A stretch of DNA of 64,000 bases from Bacteroidales bacterium (GTDB taxonomy: Bacteria; Bacteroidota; Bacteroidia; Bacteroidales; UBA6680): contig JAOARD010000062.1 of assembly GCA_025210735.1 (NCBI GenBank), positions 62,001-126,000 of the forward strand. Reading direction: 5' to 3'. A program made the translations under genes and the position numbers. Positions 1-8,667 of the stretch are shown here, piece after piece. Position 1 is the first letter of the stretch. Every line of letters begins with the position of its first letter. The notes under the pieces are model-generated. The model worked only from the letters and a program-made list of their open reading frames with translations, was not told the DNA's origin and searched no databases.

Positions 1-1
1 T

Positions 2-106
2 ACTCCTATTGCAAAAGGATTACTTGGAAAGAAAGTAGGCGATGTTGTTGAGATTAAGGTTCCATCAGGAGTAATGGAGTTTGAGATAGTTAACATTTCA
101 GTATAA
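2..106 (+). CDS. greA: Transcription elongation factor GreA, C-terminal end (partial)
   Basis: Thirty-four codons and a TAA remain of a gene that starts before the window. The residues include PIAKGLLGKKVGDVVEI and end VMEFEIVNISV. This matches the C-terminal FKBP-like half of GreA, where 'SP.G.AL.G...GD.v.i..P.G...y.I..I' is conserved. GreA stimulates transcript cleavage by backtracked RNA polymerase. A HIT-family gene begins 16 bases downstream, so the two are probably co-transcribed. The assignment rests on this short tail only; GreB cannot be fully excluded, but Bacteroidota usually carry GreA. Confidence 0.8.
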   Translation, partial: TPIAKGLLGKKVGDVVEIKVPSGVMEFEIVNISV

Positions 107-122
107 CCAAATAAACAATATT

Positions 123-518
123 ATGGCATCTATATTTTCTAAAATTGTTAAGGGAGAAATACCCTCATACAAGATTGCAGAAGACGAAAACTTCTATGCT
201 TTTCTGGATATCTTTCCGCTGGGTAAAGGTCATACATTGGTAATACCTAAAAAAGAGACTGACTATATATTTGATATAAACGATGAGGAGTATGCCAACA
301 TGTTTCTTTTTGCAAAACGTGTTGCCAAAGCAATTGAGAAAGTTATAGAATGTAAACGTATTGGTGTTGCTGTATTAGGTCTTGAAGTTCCTCATGCCCA
401 CATACATCTGATTCCGTTAAACGACGAAACAGATATCAACTTCTCTAATCCAAAACTTAAGTTATCAACTGAAGAGTTTAACGAAATTGCAAAAAAGATA
501 TCTTCAGAATTTGAATAA
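123..518 (+). CDS. HIT (histidine triad) family nucleotide hydrolase/transferase
   Basis: A 131-residue cytoplasmic protein whose length is typical of the HINT branch of the HIT superfamily. It opens with SIFSKIVKGEIPSYKI, the usual HIT start, and carries the triad H91-A-H93-I-H95 followed by LIP. The middle histidine forms the nucleotidyl-enzyme intermediate in this family. HINT proteins hydrolyse adenosine phosphoramidates and related nucleotide conjugates; the physiological substrate here is unknown. The ATG lies 16 bases after the greA stop, which suggests an operon. The usual AGQ before the triad reads GLE here, a common drift in the phylum. Confidence 0.9.
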   Translation: MASIFSKIVKGEIPSYKIAEDENFYAFLDIFPLGKGHTLVIPKKETDYIFDINDEEYANMFLFAKRVAKAIEKVIECKRIGVAVLGLEVPHAHIHLIPLNDETDINFSNPKLKLSTEEFNEIAKKISSEFE

Positions 519-552
519 TCACCCATAAAGTATTTATATATCTAGATTTTTG

Positions 553-560
553 TATATTTG
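553..560 (+). promoter_or_regulatory. Candidate -7 element (TATATTTG) for the ferredoxin gene
   Basis: TATATTTG fits the Bacteroidota -7 consensus TAnnTTTG and lies about 28 bases before the ATG at 589. No clear TTTG -33 box is visible 19-21 bases upstream. The placement argues against translation from the upstream TTG at 550, which would lie in the promoter. Confidence 0.5.
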
Positions 561-588
561 CATAAAATCAGGTAATAAAATTGTTTTT

Positions 589-783
589 ATGGGTAAAGTT
601 GCAATTGTAAAGGAACAGTATTGTCCAAAAAATCATGCATGTCCTACACTATCGGCATGTCCAACAGGAGCAATATCACAAAAAGATATATTCTCGGCTC
701 CTACAATCAAAGAAGAAGAGTGTATTGGTTGCGGATTATGCGCAAGATCGTGCAGAGCATATGAAATGGTTCAGATAAAATAA
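589..783 (+). CDS. Small ferredoxin-type 4Fe-4S protein
   Basis: A 64-residue protein starting MGKVAIVKEQYC. Cysteines are at 12, 18, 24 (followed by Pro), 45, 48, 51 and 55. C45-x2-C48-x2-C51 together with the CP cysteine at 24 can ligate one [4Fe-4S] cluster in the standard bacterial-ferredoxin cross pattern. The second site has only C12, C18 and C55, with C-x5-C spacing instead of C-x2-C-x2-C, so it is incomplete. It is therefore probably a one-cluster ferredoxin, or it holds a 3Fe or unusual second centre. I chose ATG 589 because an upstream TTG start would lie inside a -7 box. An electron-carrier role is inferred; no partner enzyme is adjacent. Confidence 0.75.
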   Translation: MGKVAIVKEQYCPKNHACPTLSACPTGAISQKDIFSAPTIKEEECIGCGLCARSCRAYEMVQIK

Positions 784-813
784 AAAAATGCAGTGTAGTC
801 ACTGCATTTTTTT
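783..813. terminator. Bidirectional intrinsic terminator
   Basis: ATGCAGTG (788-795), a four-base loop and CACTGCAT (800-807) form a perfect 8-bp stem flanked by an A-run and a T-run. It can end both the ferredoxin transcript and the minus-strand winged-helix transcript. Confidence 0.85.
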
Positions 814-839
814 ATTCATATTACACGCATCATAATATT

Positions 840-1022
840 TTACGCCTCCTTTACAGAGTAGAAACAGCGTTTAGGCGAATCTATAATGCCTTCTGTTTTT
901 AACACCTTAATTGCCTTATCAACCTCTTTTTTATCAATAGCAGCCACCTCCGCTATTTCACCTGCCTTTAAAGGTTTATCTGCACCTTTTAATACATCAA
1001 GAACTTTCTCTTTAATCTCCAT
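840..1022 (-). CDS. Small winged-helix DNA-binding-like protein
   Basis: A 60-residue protein of the form 'MEIKEKVLDVLKGADKPLK.GEIAE...IDKKEVDKAIKVLKTEGII'. This is the three-helix pattern of a minimal winged helix: helix 1, a loop with 'pLkaGEIAE', a recognition helix 'DKKEVDKAIKVLKTEG' and a short wing ending in FYSV. It resembles stand-alone MarR/TrmB-like wHTH units common in Bacteroidales. It is too short to hold a ligand domain, so it may be a nucleoid-associated or adaptor protein. The target is unknown. It is monocistronic and convergent with the ferredoxin gene across a shared terminator. Confidence 0.7.
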   Translation of the reverse strand: MEIKEKVLDVLKGADKPLKAGEIAEVAAIDKKEVDKAIKVLKTEGIIDSPKRCFYSVKEA

Positions 1023-1120
1023 TTTTAAAAATTTAAATCTTGTTTACACAAACAAGTATATTTTTAGATTGTTCAATCCCATATTTTTAATAAATTTAGA
1101 GATGTATTTAATAGCCTATT

Positions 1121-2596
1121 ATGCAACCATTTTTCTTTTGGAATTTACTGGAGGAGCATAGTTCTGTTATTATACCACTACTATACTACCTGATGGTTTT
1201 TTTAATGTCTGTAACACTTATCAGACAAAACAGAGCTCCTATTAAAACAATAGCCTGGCTAATGGTTATTGTCCTGATTCCTATTGCCGGAATTATTGCA
1301 TATATATTCTTTGGCAGATACCTTAAAAAAGAGAGGCTATTTGATGATAAAAAAGCCATTGATGCTAAACTAATAAAGAAGATGGATCCGCTGTTTGTAC
1401 CTGATCTGAAAAAGATAGAAGGTATTGAGCTGTCTGATACACTGCACAGTAAACTGAATATTATAAAACTGCTTATTAACAACAGTAAATCGCGTTTTAC
1501 ATCAAATAATAGTGTTACAATTCTTCAGAATGGATATAACACATACAAGGAGATATTTGAGCAACTTGCTGAGGCTAAAAAATTCATCCATTTTGAATAC
1601 TATATAATTGAGGAGGGAGATATTGCCGACAGATTAAAGAAGTTATTTATTGCAAAAGCAAGAGAGGGAGTAAAAGTAAGGGTAATATACGACTATGTAG
1701 GCAGTCTTAGTCTTAGTAACAAATATGTTGATGATCTGAAAAACGAAGGTGTTGAGATATACCCGTTCTTACCCGTAAGATTCGGAAAACTAACCAGCAA
1801 GATAAACTACCGTAATCATCGCAAAATAATTGTTATTGATGGTGTTACCGGATTTATGGGCGGTATTAACATTGCCGATAAATATATATACGGTAACGAA
1901 TTAGGACAGTGGCGCGATACACATATGAGAATAGATGGTGAAGCAGTAGACTCACTTAACCTGATATTTATTACTGATTGGTATTATCTTAGCGATGAGA
2001 TACTAAGCGATGAAAAACTATACTTTCCGGAACATAAGAAATCCGGAAATGATATGTTACAGATTATATCAAGTGGGCCTGACTCTGAAAGTGCTTATAT
2101 AATGGATGCATACTTTGCGGCAATTGCAACAGCAAAGAAAAATATATACATATCAACACCATACCTTCTGCCTACACAAAGTATTTTGCAGGCACTTAAA
2201 ACCGCATCGTTAAGTGGTGTTGAGGTAAATATAGTTATTCCGTTTAAAGCAGATTCTCCAATTGTATCGCTCAGTTCAAAATCATATATATCTGAACTAT
2301 TAGACGCTAACATTAATGTTCATCTCTATAAAAATGGTTTTACACATGCAAAGGTTCTTATTGTTGATGAGGTTTTATCAAGTATAGGTACTGCAAATGT
2401 AGATTTCAGAAGCTTTGAACAAAACCTTGAGGTGAATGCAATGATTTACAGCAACAGAATAGCTAAAGAACTTATGATTGAATTTAACAAGGATATAGAT
2501 AACAGCAAAAAACTTACACAACGAAACTGGAGAAGAAGAAGAAAAATTATTAAGGTTCTTGAATCATTCTCACGAATATTTGCCCCTCTTTTATAA
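1121..2596 (+). CDS. cls: Cardiolipin synthase (phospholipase D superfamily)
   Basis: A 491-residue inner-membrane enzyme that condenses phosphatidylglycerol into cardiolipin. Two N-terminal hydrophobic segments (about residues 15-33 and 42-65) precede two phospholipase D domains. The HKD motifs are visible: H233-R-K235-x4-D in the first domain and H409-A-K411-x4-D in the second. Length and domain order match bacterial ClsA. The start MQPFFFWN is the first ATG that keeps both membrane helices. It is monocistronic and divergent from the winged-helix gene. Confidence 0.93.
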   Translation: MQPFFFWNLLEEHSSVIIPLLYYLMVFLMSVTLIRQNRAPIKTIAWLMVIVLIPIAGIIAYIFFGRYLKKERLFDDKKAIDAKLIKKMDPLFVPDLKKIEGIELSDTLHSKLNIIKLLINNSKSRFTSNNSVTILQNGYNTYKEIFEQLAEAKKFIHFEYYIIEEGDIADRLKKLFIAKAREGVKVRVIYDYVGSLSLSNKYVDDLKNEGVEIYPFLPVRFGKLTSKINYRNHRKIIVIDGVTGFMGGINIADKYIYGNELGQWRDTHMRIDGEAVDSLNLIFITDWYYLSDEILSDEKLYFPEHKKSGNDMLQIISSGPDSESAYIMDAYFAAIATAKKNIYISTPYLLPTQSILQALKTASLSGVEVNIVIPFKADSPIVSLSSKSYISELLDANINVHLYKNGFTHAKVLIVDEVLSSIGTANVDFRSFEQNLEVNAMIYSNRIAKELMIEFNKDIDNSKKLTQRNWRRRRKIIKVLESFSRIFAPLL

Positions 2597-2712
2597 TGTA
2601 ATTTTAATACACAAAAAGCCACAAAATACATTATAATATGTAGTAATTTATTGCAAAACTACATATCGCTCAATAAAACACACATTATAACGTGATATTT
2701 AACAAATATTAC

Positions 2713-2720
2713 TATATTTG
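2713..2720 (+). promoter_or_regulatory. Candidate -7 element (TATATTTG) for the decarboxylase
   Basis: This is a perfect TAnnTTTG match 60 bases before the ATG at 2781. No convincing -33 TTTG is visible. It would give a leader of roughly 50 nucleotides. Confidence 0.5.
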
Positions 2721-2780
2721 GTAAAGTTAGAATCACAAACCCTACCGTAACCTATTATTACACACATAAAAGCAAGAATC

Positions 2781-4670
2781 ATGAACACTAACAGAAAAAC
2801 CACAAAAGTAATCCCCGAATCAGGTGACATTGCAGTAAAAGAGTCTGAACATTCAATAACCGGGAACACAGAGTATACTGATCCTGACTTTGGTCCTTCA
2901 GGCAAACTATGGTCTAATCAGGTTCCGGATATTGCTAAAAGCAATAACATAAACAGATACCCAAGCGGGTATATAATTGAACCTCCAACAGACAATCCGG
3001 CTGCAATATATAACAGTCGTAGTAGTGACTATCCTCTACAACAAGAGTTTATACCCGAAAAATATGGCGAACTTCCTCCGAATGGTCAGGGTAATGATCG
3101 GTTAAAATCATTAGAGATAATGAAAGATTATTTTACAAAACAGAAGAATAACTTCATCGGCTATCAATGTGCAGTTCAACAGGATACAAACGATGATATA
3201 TCTGAATTCCTAAACATAAGTTTGAACAACGCAGGCGATCCGTTTAAAAATGGTTACTACACTATTAATGCTAAACAGGCAGAGAGAGGTGTTTTAGATT
3301 TTTTTGCATCGTTATGGCATGCACAATGGCCATCGTTACCAAAACCCAAACGAGATAAAAATATAACCGATACCGAGTATTATGAGTCACATGAATACAA
3401 AAAATACAAAGAGTCGTACTGGGGATATGTATTATCAATGGGATGTACAGAAGGTAATCTGTATGCTGTTCTCTCTGCACGCGATTACCTGTCCGGTTAT
3501 AGTTTAGTTGTTGATGACATTAACGAGAAACCAATTTATACACCAAAAACAGATAAGGATACCAACCCTAACAAATACACCCCTGTTGCATTCTACTCAG
3601 AGGCATCACACTACTCATTTGAGAAGGCTGTTCATGTTATGCAGATGAAAACATTTTATCAAATAGCCCTTGAAAATGGTTGGCAGAGCCCGATAGGTAA
3701 TAAATGGTCTGAAGCCGTTCCTGTTGATAAAAGAGGAAGCATTATTATTGATGATCTCGTTACACTTGTAAAATTCTTTGCCGATAAAGGATATGCCCCA
3801 TTTATATGCTTTAATTACGGTACAACATTCAAAGGAGCATATGATAATGTATCAGAGGCATGTAAGAGATTAAAACCAATATTCGAAGCCAACAATCTTA
3901 TAAACAGAGAGGTTTTAAATATCGACTCTGAAGGTAATATTAAGAAGGATTACCGCAGAGGTTATTGGATACATGTAGATGGTGCTTTGGGTGCCTCGTT
4001 AATGCCTTTTGTTGAGATGGCTGTTGAGAACAATAAATTGGACAGATCTGATCTGGCATCTTGTTTCGATTTCAGGATTGATGAGGTAATGTCGATAGTT
4101 ACAAGTGGTCATAAATGGTTAACTACATCGCCGCCAACAGGAATATACATGTCTAAAAACAGATACAGAATTACACCTGTTGCAACACCCGACTATATAG
4201 GATCGCCAGACACAACATTTGCCGGTTCCAGAAACGGATTATCTACTATGATACTGTGGAACTTAATAGCCAAAATCGGAATCAATGGATTTGCAGAACG
4301 TTCTGTAAAAACAATGCAGATGTGTAAGTATACAGAAGATAAATTGAAGGATCTGCAGAAAAAACTGAATAACTTTAATATCTGGCTTCATCGTGCACCT
4401 AACGGAGGTACATCATTAATATTCAGAAAACCTGTTGACAGAATAATGTTTAAATATTCTATGCCTATTGAGACAGAGATAATAAGAAAAGAAGAGGGGG
4501 TAATAAAACGTACTTATGCACATCTGTTTATTTTATGGGACAGAAGTAAACAGATGATTGATAGTTTGATTAATGATTTAAGTGAAGAGGGAGCCTTTGG
4601 TAAACCCGAAGATACAGAAGTATTTATTCCGTATAATAAAACGGAGTTGTTAAACAGATCTCTAAATTAA
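2781..4670 (+). CDS. PLP-dependent group II amino-acid decarboxylase (histidine-decarboxylase-like)
   Basis: A 629-residue cytoplasmic enzyme of the Pyridoxal_deC fold. HVDGALG supplies the cofactor-ring aspartate (D400) and SGHKW supplies the Schiff-base lysine (K445). The run FDFRIDEVMSIVTSGHKW resembles PLP-type histidine decarboxylases more than glutamate or tyrosine decarboxylases. It is much longer than the roughly 380-residue enterobacterial histidine decarboxylase, with about 170 extra N-terminal residues and insertions around 195-270. The substrate cannot be read from sequence. No amino-acid/amine antiporter lies beside it, unlike acid-resistance decarboxylase operons. It is monocistronic, with its own -7 box and a terminator shared with the GH92 gene. 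Confidence 0.8.
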   Translation: MNTNRKTTKVIPESGDIAVKESEHSITGNTEYTDPDFGPSGKLWSNQVPDIAKSNNINRYPSGYIIEPPTDNPAAIYNSRSSDYPLQQEFIPEKYGELPPNGQGNDRLKSLEIMKDYFTKQKNNFIGYQCAVQQDTNDDISEFLNISLNNAGDPFKNGYYTINAKQAERGVLDFFASLWHAQWPSLPKPKRDKNITDTEYYESHEYKKYKESYWGYVLSMGCTEGNLYAVLSARDYLSGYSLVVDDINEKPIYTPKTDKDTNPNKYTPVAFYSEASHYSFEKAVHVMQMKTFYQIALENGWQSPIGNKWSEAVPVDKRGSIIIDDLVTLVKFFADKGYAPFICFNYGTTFKGAYDNVSEACKRLKPIFEANNLINREVLNIDSEGNIKKDYRRGYWIHVDGALGASLMPFVEMAVENNKLDRSDLASCFDFRIDEVMSIVTSGHKWLTTSPPTGIYMSKNRYRITPVATPDYIGSPDTTFAGSRNGLSTMILWNLIAKIGINGFAERSVKTMQMCKYTEDKLKDLQKKLNNFNIWLHRAPNGGTSLIFRKPVDRIMFKYSMPIETEIIRKEEGVIKRTYAHLFILWDRSKQMIDSLINDLSEEGAFGKPEDTEVFIPYNKTELLNRSLN

Positions 4671-4689
4671 CAGAGATATAAAACAAAAA

Positions 4690-4717
4690 ATCCGAATCGC
4701 ATATGTGTGATTCGGAT
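4690..4717. terminator. Bidirectional intrinsic terminator
   Basis: ATCCGAATC (4690-4698) and GATTCGGAT (4709-4717) form a perfect 9-bp stem, with an A-run before and a T-rich stretch after. It ends the decarboxylase transcript and the minus-strand mannosidase operon. Confidence 0.85.
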
Positions 4718-4740
4718 CTTTCTTTATAAATTATATGATA

Positions 4741-7665
4741 CTATTTAAATGTTATCTCATCGGCAAATATAAATGCACCCAGACCAGCTCCCGGATGCCA
4801 TTCCGGACATATCTCAGGATTCTTTGCAACAACCTTTATTGATTTTGCTCTACGGTATGGGAATCTTGTTTTAAAGGTATATATGCTCACCTCTGTATCA
4901 TCATCGGGAGTAGTATTCATATCTGTAAATATTTTAGTATAATTCTCTCCGTCAGCCGACAGATAAAAATCAACATGCTTAGGCATAAAGATCCACGATC
5001 TGGCATCCTGAATACAGTTTATACTAATCTCACGCAGATACTTAACCTTATCAAATACTATCTCTGCTTCAAGATCTTTTATATAGAACCCTTGCCAATC
5101 GCCAGTTCTGAAATTCGGAGCTCCGGTAATACCATCAATTAATGCTTCATTACCACCCGCCATATATTGTCTGTGCCACTTATTGGTAAGCTTAATATTA
5201 ACATCGGTAGGTGTCTTGTGAAATACAGATGTAAGTTGCTTGCTCCTTCCCTCTTCAGATTCTGAATAGAAGTATAGCGTTGTTTTATCGTAAATAGTAA
5301 ATGGCTCTGTATACTCCTTAAAACTATTTCTTCTATTTGTAAATGAGTAATATATCTTAGTATCTTTATCTATACTTCCCAATGTAACAACAGTGCTGTC
5401 GCGGAATGTTCTTGATGCTCCGTTTACAAAAGGCAGAGGAATAATCTTATGTTCATTTATAACCGACGATGGTCTCTTATCCTTACTTACTCCCCACTCT
5501 TTATATGGTTTATCAACAAGTTTTATTACAAGCAGATCCTCTTCCATTAATTGCTTATGGGTAATATAGTTGTTATTAAACTCTTTTCTGTTAAGTGATG
5601 TAGCCTTAACATATTTACGTTCCTCTGACGGATTACTCCATATCTTAAGACTCTTTCCGTTCTCAAAGTATATTCGTACCCTGTCAAAAATAGGGCTACC
5701 AATAATATATTCACCATTCGACGGGTTTACCGGATACAGTCCCATTGCACTAAATACGTACCATGCCGACATCTGTCCGCAATCTTCGTTACCGCAAAGA
5801 CCATCAGGTTTGTTTGTATACTGTTCGCGCATAATTCGGCGAACCATCTCCTGTGTTTTCCATGGTTGTCCGGCGTAATTATACAGATATGCCATATGAT
5901 GACTTGGCTCGTTTCCATGAGCGTACTGACCTATTAAACCTGTAATATCGGCCTGATGTCTGCCCGATGTTTTTGCGGTAGTTGTAAACATAGAGTCAAG
6001 CATAGCAACAAAACTATCATCGCCACCATGCATATCAATAAGCGAATAGATATCCTGTGGTACATAGAAACTATATTGCCACGAGTTTGCCTCGGTATAG
6101 TTAAAATCAACCTCTGTTGGATCAAAAGGAGCCTTCCATGTCTGATTTAACTTAGGACGCATAAACTTAGATTCAGGATCAAAGATATTCTTATATGATT
6201 GAGCTCTCTTTGTAAATCTCTCATATATATCATTACGTCCCATCTTCTTTGCAACCTGAGCAATACACCAATCGTCAAAAGCATATTCAAGTGTTTTTGA
6301 TACACTCTCTGCATCAGAACTCAACGAAATATAACCATACTCTTTGTAGTGCTCCAATCCAAGATGATCCTGATCTGCACTATGCACCATTGCTGCAAGA
6401 AGTAACGAGTCGTTCTCTGTATATATACCCTTAAGATATGCATCTGCAATTACAGGAATAGCATGATAACCAATCATACATCCTGTATAATTTCCTGCAA
6501 GCTCCCAGATAGGAATAATTCCTCCACTCTGATATTGCGATATAAATGTATTTATAAAGCTCTTTGTGCGCTCCTGCTCCAATATTGTATATAGCGGATG
6601 TGTTGCTCTGTATGTATCCCATAACGAGAATACTGTATATGTATCGTCGTTTTTGTTTGTCATTATAGTTGAGTCCATTGCTCTGTAGCGACCATCAACA
6701 TCGCTAAACAGATTTGGGGCAATCATGGTATGATACAAGGCTGTATAGAAGGTTTCAATATCCTCCTCTTCGCCACCAGACACAATAATCTTGTTAAGCT
6801 GCTTGCTCCACTCAACATTATTTATCTCAAGAATATCATCAAAATCTTTTCCGGCAGCCTCTGTCATATAGTTCTTCTTTGCTCCATCAACATCAACAGC
6901 CGATATTGCAACCTTAACCTGAATCTTATCAACACCATCTGCAAAGGCTATATGAGCTTTTACATTATTACCCTCAATCTTTTTTAGATCATTATATATA
7001 GTATCGTTTTTGCTTACTGTAAATTTTGATACAGGAGCTGATGTTGTTGCAAAAAAGTAGATAACCTGATCCTGTGCCCATGCAGCACTGCGTCGCATAC
7101 CAACTATTGTGGTATCATTAACCATCTCTATATACGACTCTAATACTCTGTCGCGATGTTTAAGGTCTATAATAATACCTGCCCCATTTGCTTTTGAGTA
7201 TCTGTATCTGTGTGCTCCTACCCTTGCCGAAGCTGTAAGTTCTACATCTATCTTATCCTTATTCAGCAATACTGAGTAGTATCCGGCAGATGCATTCTCA
7301 TTCTTTTTAAAGAAATCTGATCTGTATCCTGGTTGTCCATCGGCACCATTATTAAACAGAGGTTCTCCTGATATCGGCATTAACAGTATATCACCATAAT
7401 CAGATACGCCTGTACCACTCAAATGTGTATGCGAAAATCCATATATCAAACTATCAGTATAGTGATAACCAGAACAACCATCCCAGCCATCAAGTCTGGT
7501 ATCCGGACTTAACTGAACCATACCAAAAGGATATGTTGCACCCGGATAGGTATGTCCGTGCCCTCCTGTTCCAATAAACGGATTTACATAATCAATAGGT
7601 TGTTTATCTTTACAACCTAACAGAATTAGAGCTGCTGCTGCAGCTACATATATTATTCTCTTCAT
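4741..7665 (-). CDS. GH92 alpha-mannosidase lipoprotein with chitobiase-C-like and discoidin-like domains
   Basis: A 974-residue exported glycosidase. The N-terminus ends LILLGC, a lipobox with C18, so it should be a surface or periplasmic lipoprotein. The GH92 catalytic region (about 25-730) shows GTGGHGHTYPGATYPFGMVQ, GNEPSHHMAYLYNYAG and GNEDCGQMSAWYVFSAMG, all hallmarks of this calcium-dependent exo-alpha-mannosidase family. Residues of about 740-815 look like the chitobiase C-terminal Ig-like module, and 825-970 look like an F5/8-type-C carbohydrate-binding domain. It is the last gene of an operon with a ROK kinase and a sugar MFS transporter. Linkage specificity (1,2, 1,3 or other) is not readable. 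Confidence 0.93.
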   Translation of the reverse strand: MKRIIYVAAAAALILLGCKDKQPIDYVNPFIGTGGHGHTYPGATYPFGMVQLSPDTRLDGWDGCSGYHYTDSLIYGFSHTHLSGTGVSDYGDILLMPISGEPLFNNGADGQPGYRSDFFKKNENASAGYYSVLLNKDKIDVELTASARVGAHRYRYSKANGAGIIIDLKHRDRVLESYIEMVNDTTIVGMRRSAAWAQDQVIYFFATTSAPVSKFTVSKNDTIYNDLKKIEGNNVKAHIAFADGVDKIQVKVAISAVDVDGAKKNYMTEAAGKDFDDILEINNVEWSKQLNKIIVSGGEEEDIETFYTALYHTMIAPNLFSDVDGRYRAMDSTIMTNKNDDTYTVFSLWDTYRATHPLYTILEQERTKSFINTFISQYQSGGIIPIWELAGNYTGCMIGYHAIPVIADAYLKGIYTENDSLLLAAMVHSADQDHLGLEHYKEYGYISLSSDAESVSKTLEYAFDDWCIAQVAKKMGRNDIYERFTKRAQSYKNIFDPESKFMRPKLNQTWKAPFDPTEVDFNYTEANSWQYSFYVPQDIYSLIDMHGGDDSFVAMLDSMFTTTAKTSGRHQADITGLIGQYAHGNEPSHHMAYLYNYAGQPWKTQEMVRRIMREQYTNKPDGLCGNEDCGQMSAWYVFSAMGLYPVNPSNGEYIIGSPIFDRVRIYFENGKSLKIWSNPSEERKYVKATSLNRKEFNNNYITHKQLMEEDLLVIKLVDKPYKEWGVSKDKRPSSVINEHKIIPLPFVNGASRTFRDSTVVTLGSIDKDTKIYYSFTNRRNSFKEYTEPFTIYDKTTLYFYSESEEGRSKQLTSVFHKTPTDVNIKLTNKWHRQYMAGGNEALIDGITGAPNFRTGDWQGFYIKDLEAEIVFDKVKYLREISINCIQDARSWIFMPKHVDFYLSADGENYTKIFTDMNTTPDDDTEVSIYTFKTRFPYRRAKSIKVVAKNPEICPEWHPGAGLGAFIFADEITFK

Positions 7666-7687
7666 CAGTATAAATTTTTCTTCTTTA

Positions 7688-8644
7688 TCAGCGGTTTAGG
7701 ATATCCCATACTAATGCTGCCGCACCAAGAACTGCCGCCTGATGTTCATCAAGTTCAGATCTTTTTACAACAACCTTATTTCTGAATATATTCAACATAT
7801 TTGCCTCCATATGTCTCTTTACAGGTTCAAGAATCATATCGCCCGCATTTGCTAATCCTCCGAAAAGGAATATTGCTTCGGGACTAAATAGTGCTACTGT
7901 ATTAGCCAGACTTTTACCAAGTATCTCTCCGGTATATTCAAATGCCTTTTGAGCAAGTCTGTTTCCGTTTGATGCCTGAACATATATTGAGTGAGAGGTT
8001 ACCGGTTCAGTACCAAATCTTTTAGCATCATCGCTACTCTCTTGCTCTGCAATAAATTTTCTGGCAGTAGTAACAATTCCTGTTGCCGAGGCATATGTCT
8101 CCAGACATCCCAATCTGCCACAACCACACAATCTGTTGCTATCTTTTACAATGGTGTGTCCCAGCTCTCCGGCAAAACCATCGTGTCCGTACAAAACCTT
8201 ACCATTTACAACAATCCCACTTCCAAGTCCGGTACCAAGGGTAACAACTATAAAATCTTTCATCCCCTTTGCACCGCCAAACAGCATCTCACCAATTGCT
8301 GCGGCATTAGCATCGTTTGTTAGTCGCACCGGAACATCAAATTTATCACTAAACAGCTCTGCTAAAGGCACAACACCTTCCCATTTAAGGTTTGGTGCAA
8401 ACTCAATTGAACCTGTATAGTAGTTTCCGTTTGGTGCTCCAATACCAATACCTGACAGCTTAAGTTCTCTCTTTTCGCACAGCTCTACAATTGCCGATGC
8501 TGCATCGGCAACAAAATCATCAGCAACAGCATAATCTACTGTACTGAGCTTTATCTCTCCAAGAATATCACCTTTTGAACTAACAAACGAGATAATACTA
8601 TTTGTTCCTCCAATATCAATTCCTGCAACAACCCTGTTCTGCAT
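7688..8644 (-). CDS. ROK-family sugar kinase (probable hexokinase for mannose or glucose)
   Basis: A 318-residue cytoplasmic protein starting MQNRVVAGIDIGGTNS, which contains the ATP-phosphate motif DIGGTN. The zinc-binding ROK signature CGCGRLGCLETYA follows GELGHT, which gives the catalytic and substrate-binding block. There is no N-terminal winged helix, so it is a kinase rather than a ROK repressor. I chose the ATG at 8644 because the longer frame begins inside the transporter gene and adds residues unlike the family. It lies between the transporter (23-bp gap) and GH92 (22-bp gap). Phosphorylating mannose released by the mannosidase is a reasonable inference; glucokinase or fructokinase activity is also possible. 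Confidence 0.88.
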   Translation of the reverse strand: MQNRVVAGIDIGGTNSIISFVSSKGDILGEIKLSTVDYAVADDFVADAASAIVELCEKRELKLSGIGIGAPNGNYYTGSIEFAPNLKWEGVVPLAELFSDKFDVPVRLTNDANAAAIGEMLFGGAKGMKDFIVVTLGTGLGSGIVVNGKVLYGHDGFAGELGHTIVKDSNRLCGCGRLGCLETYASATGIVTTARKFIAEQESSDDAKRFGTEPVTSHSIYVQASNGNRLAQKAFEYTGEILGKSLANTVALFSPEAIFLFGGLANAGDMILEPVKRHMEANMLNIFRNKVVVKRSELDEHQAAVLGAAALVWDILNR

Positions 8645-8667
8645 ATTAAATGTTTTATCTCTGTTTC

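Noticed and set aside
550-588. Longer ferredoxin start at a TTG
   Set aside because: It would overlap a -7 promoter element; the ATG at 589 gives a normal ferredoxin N-terminus.
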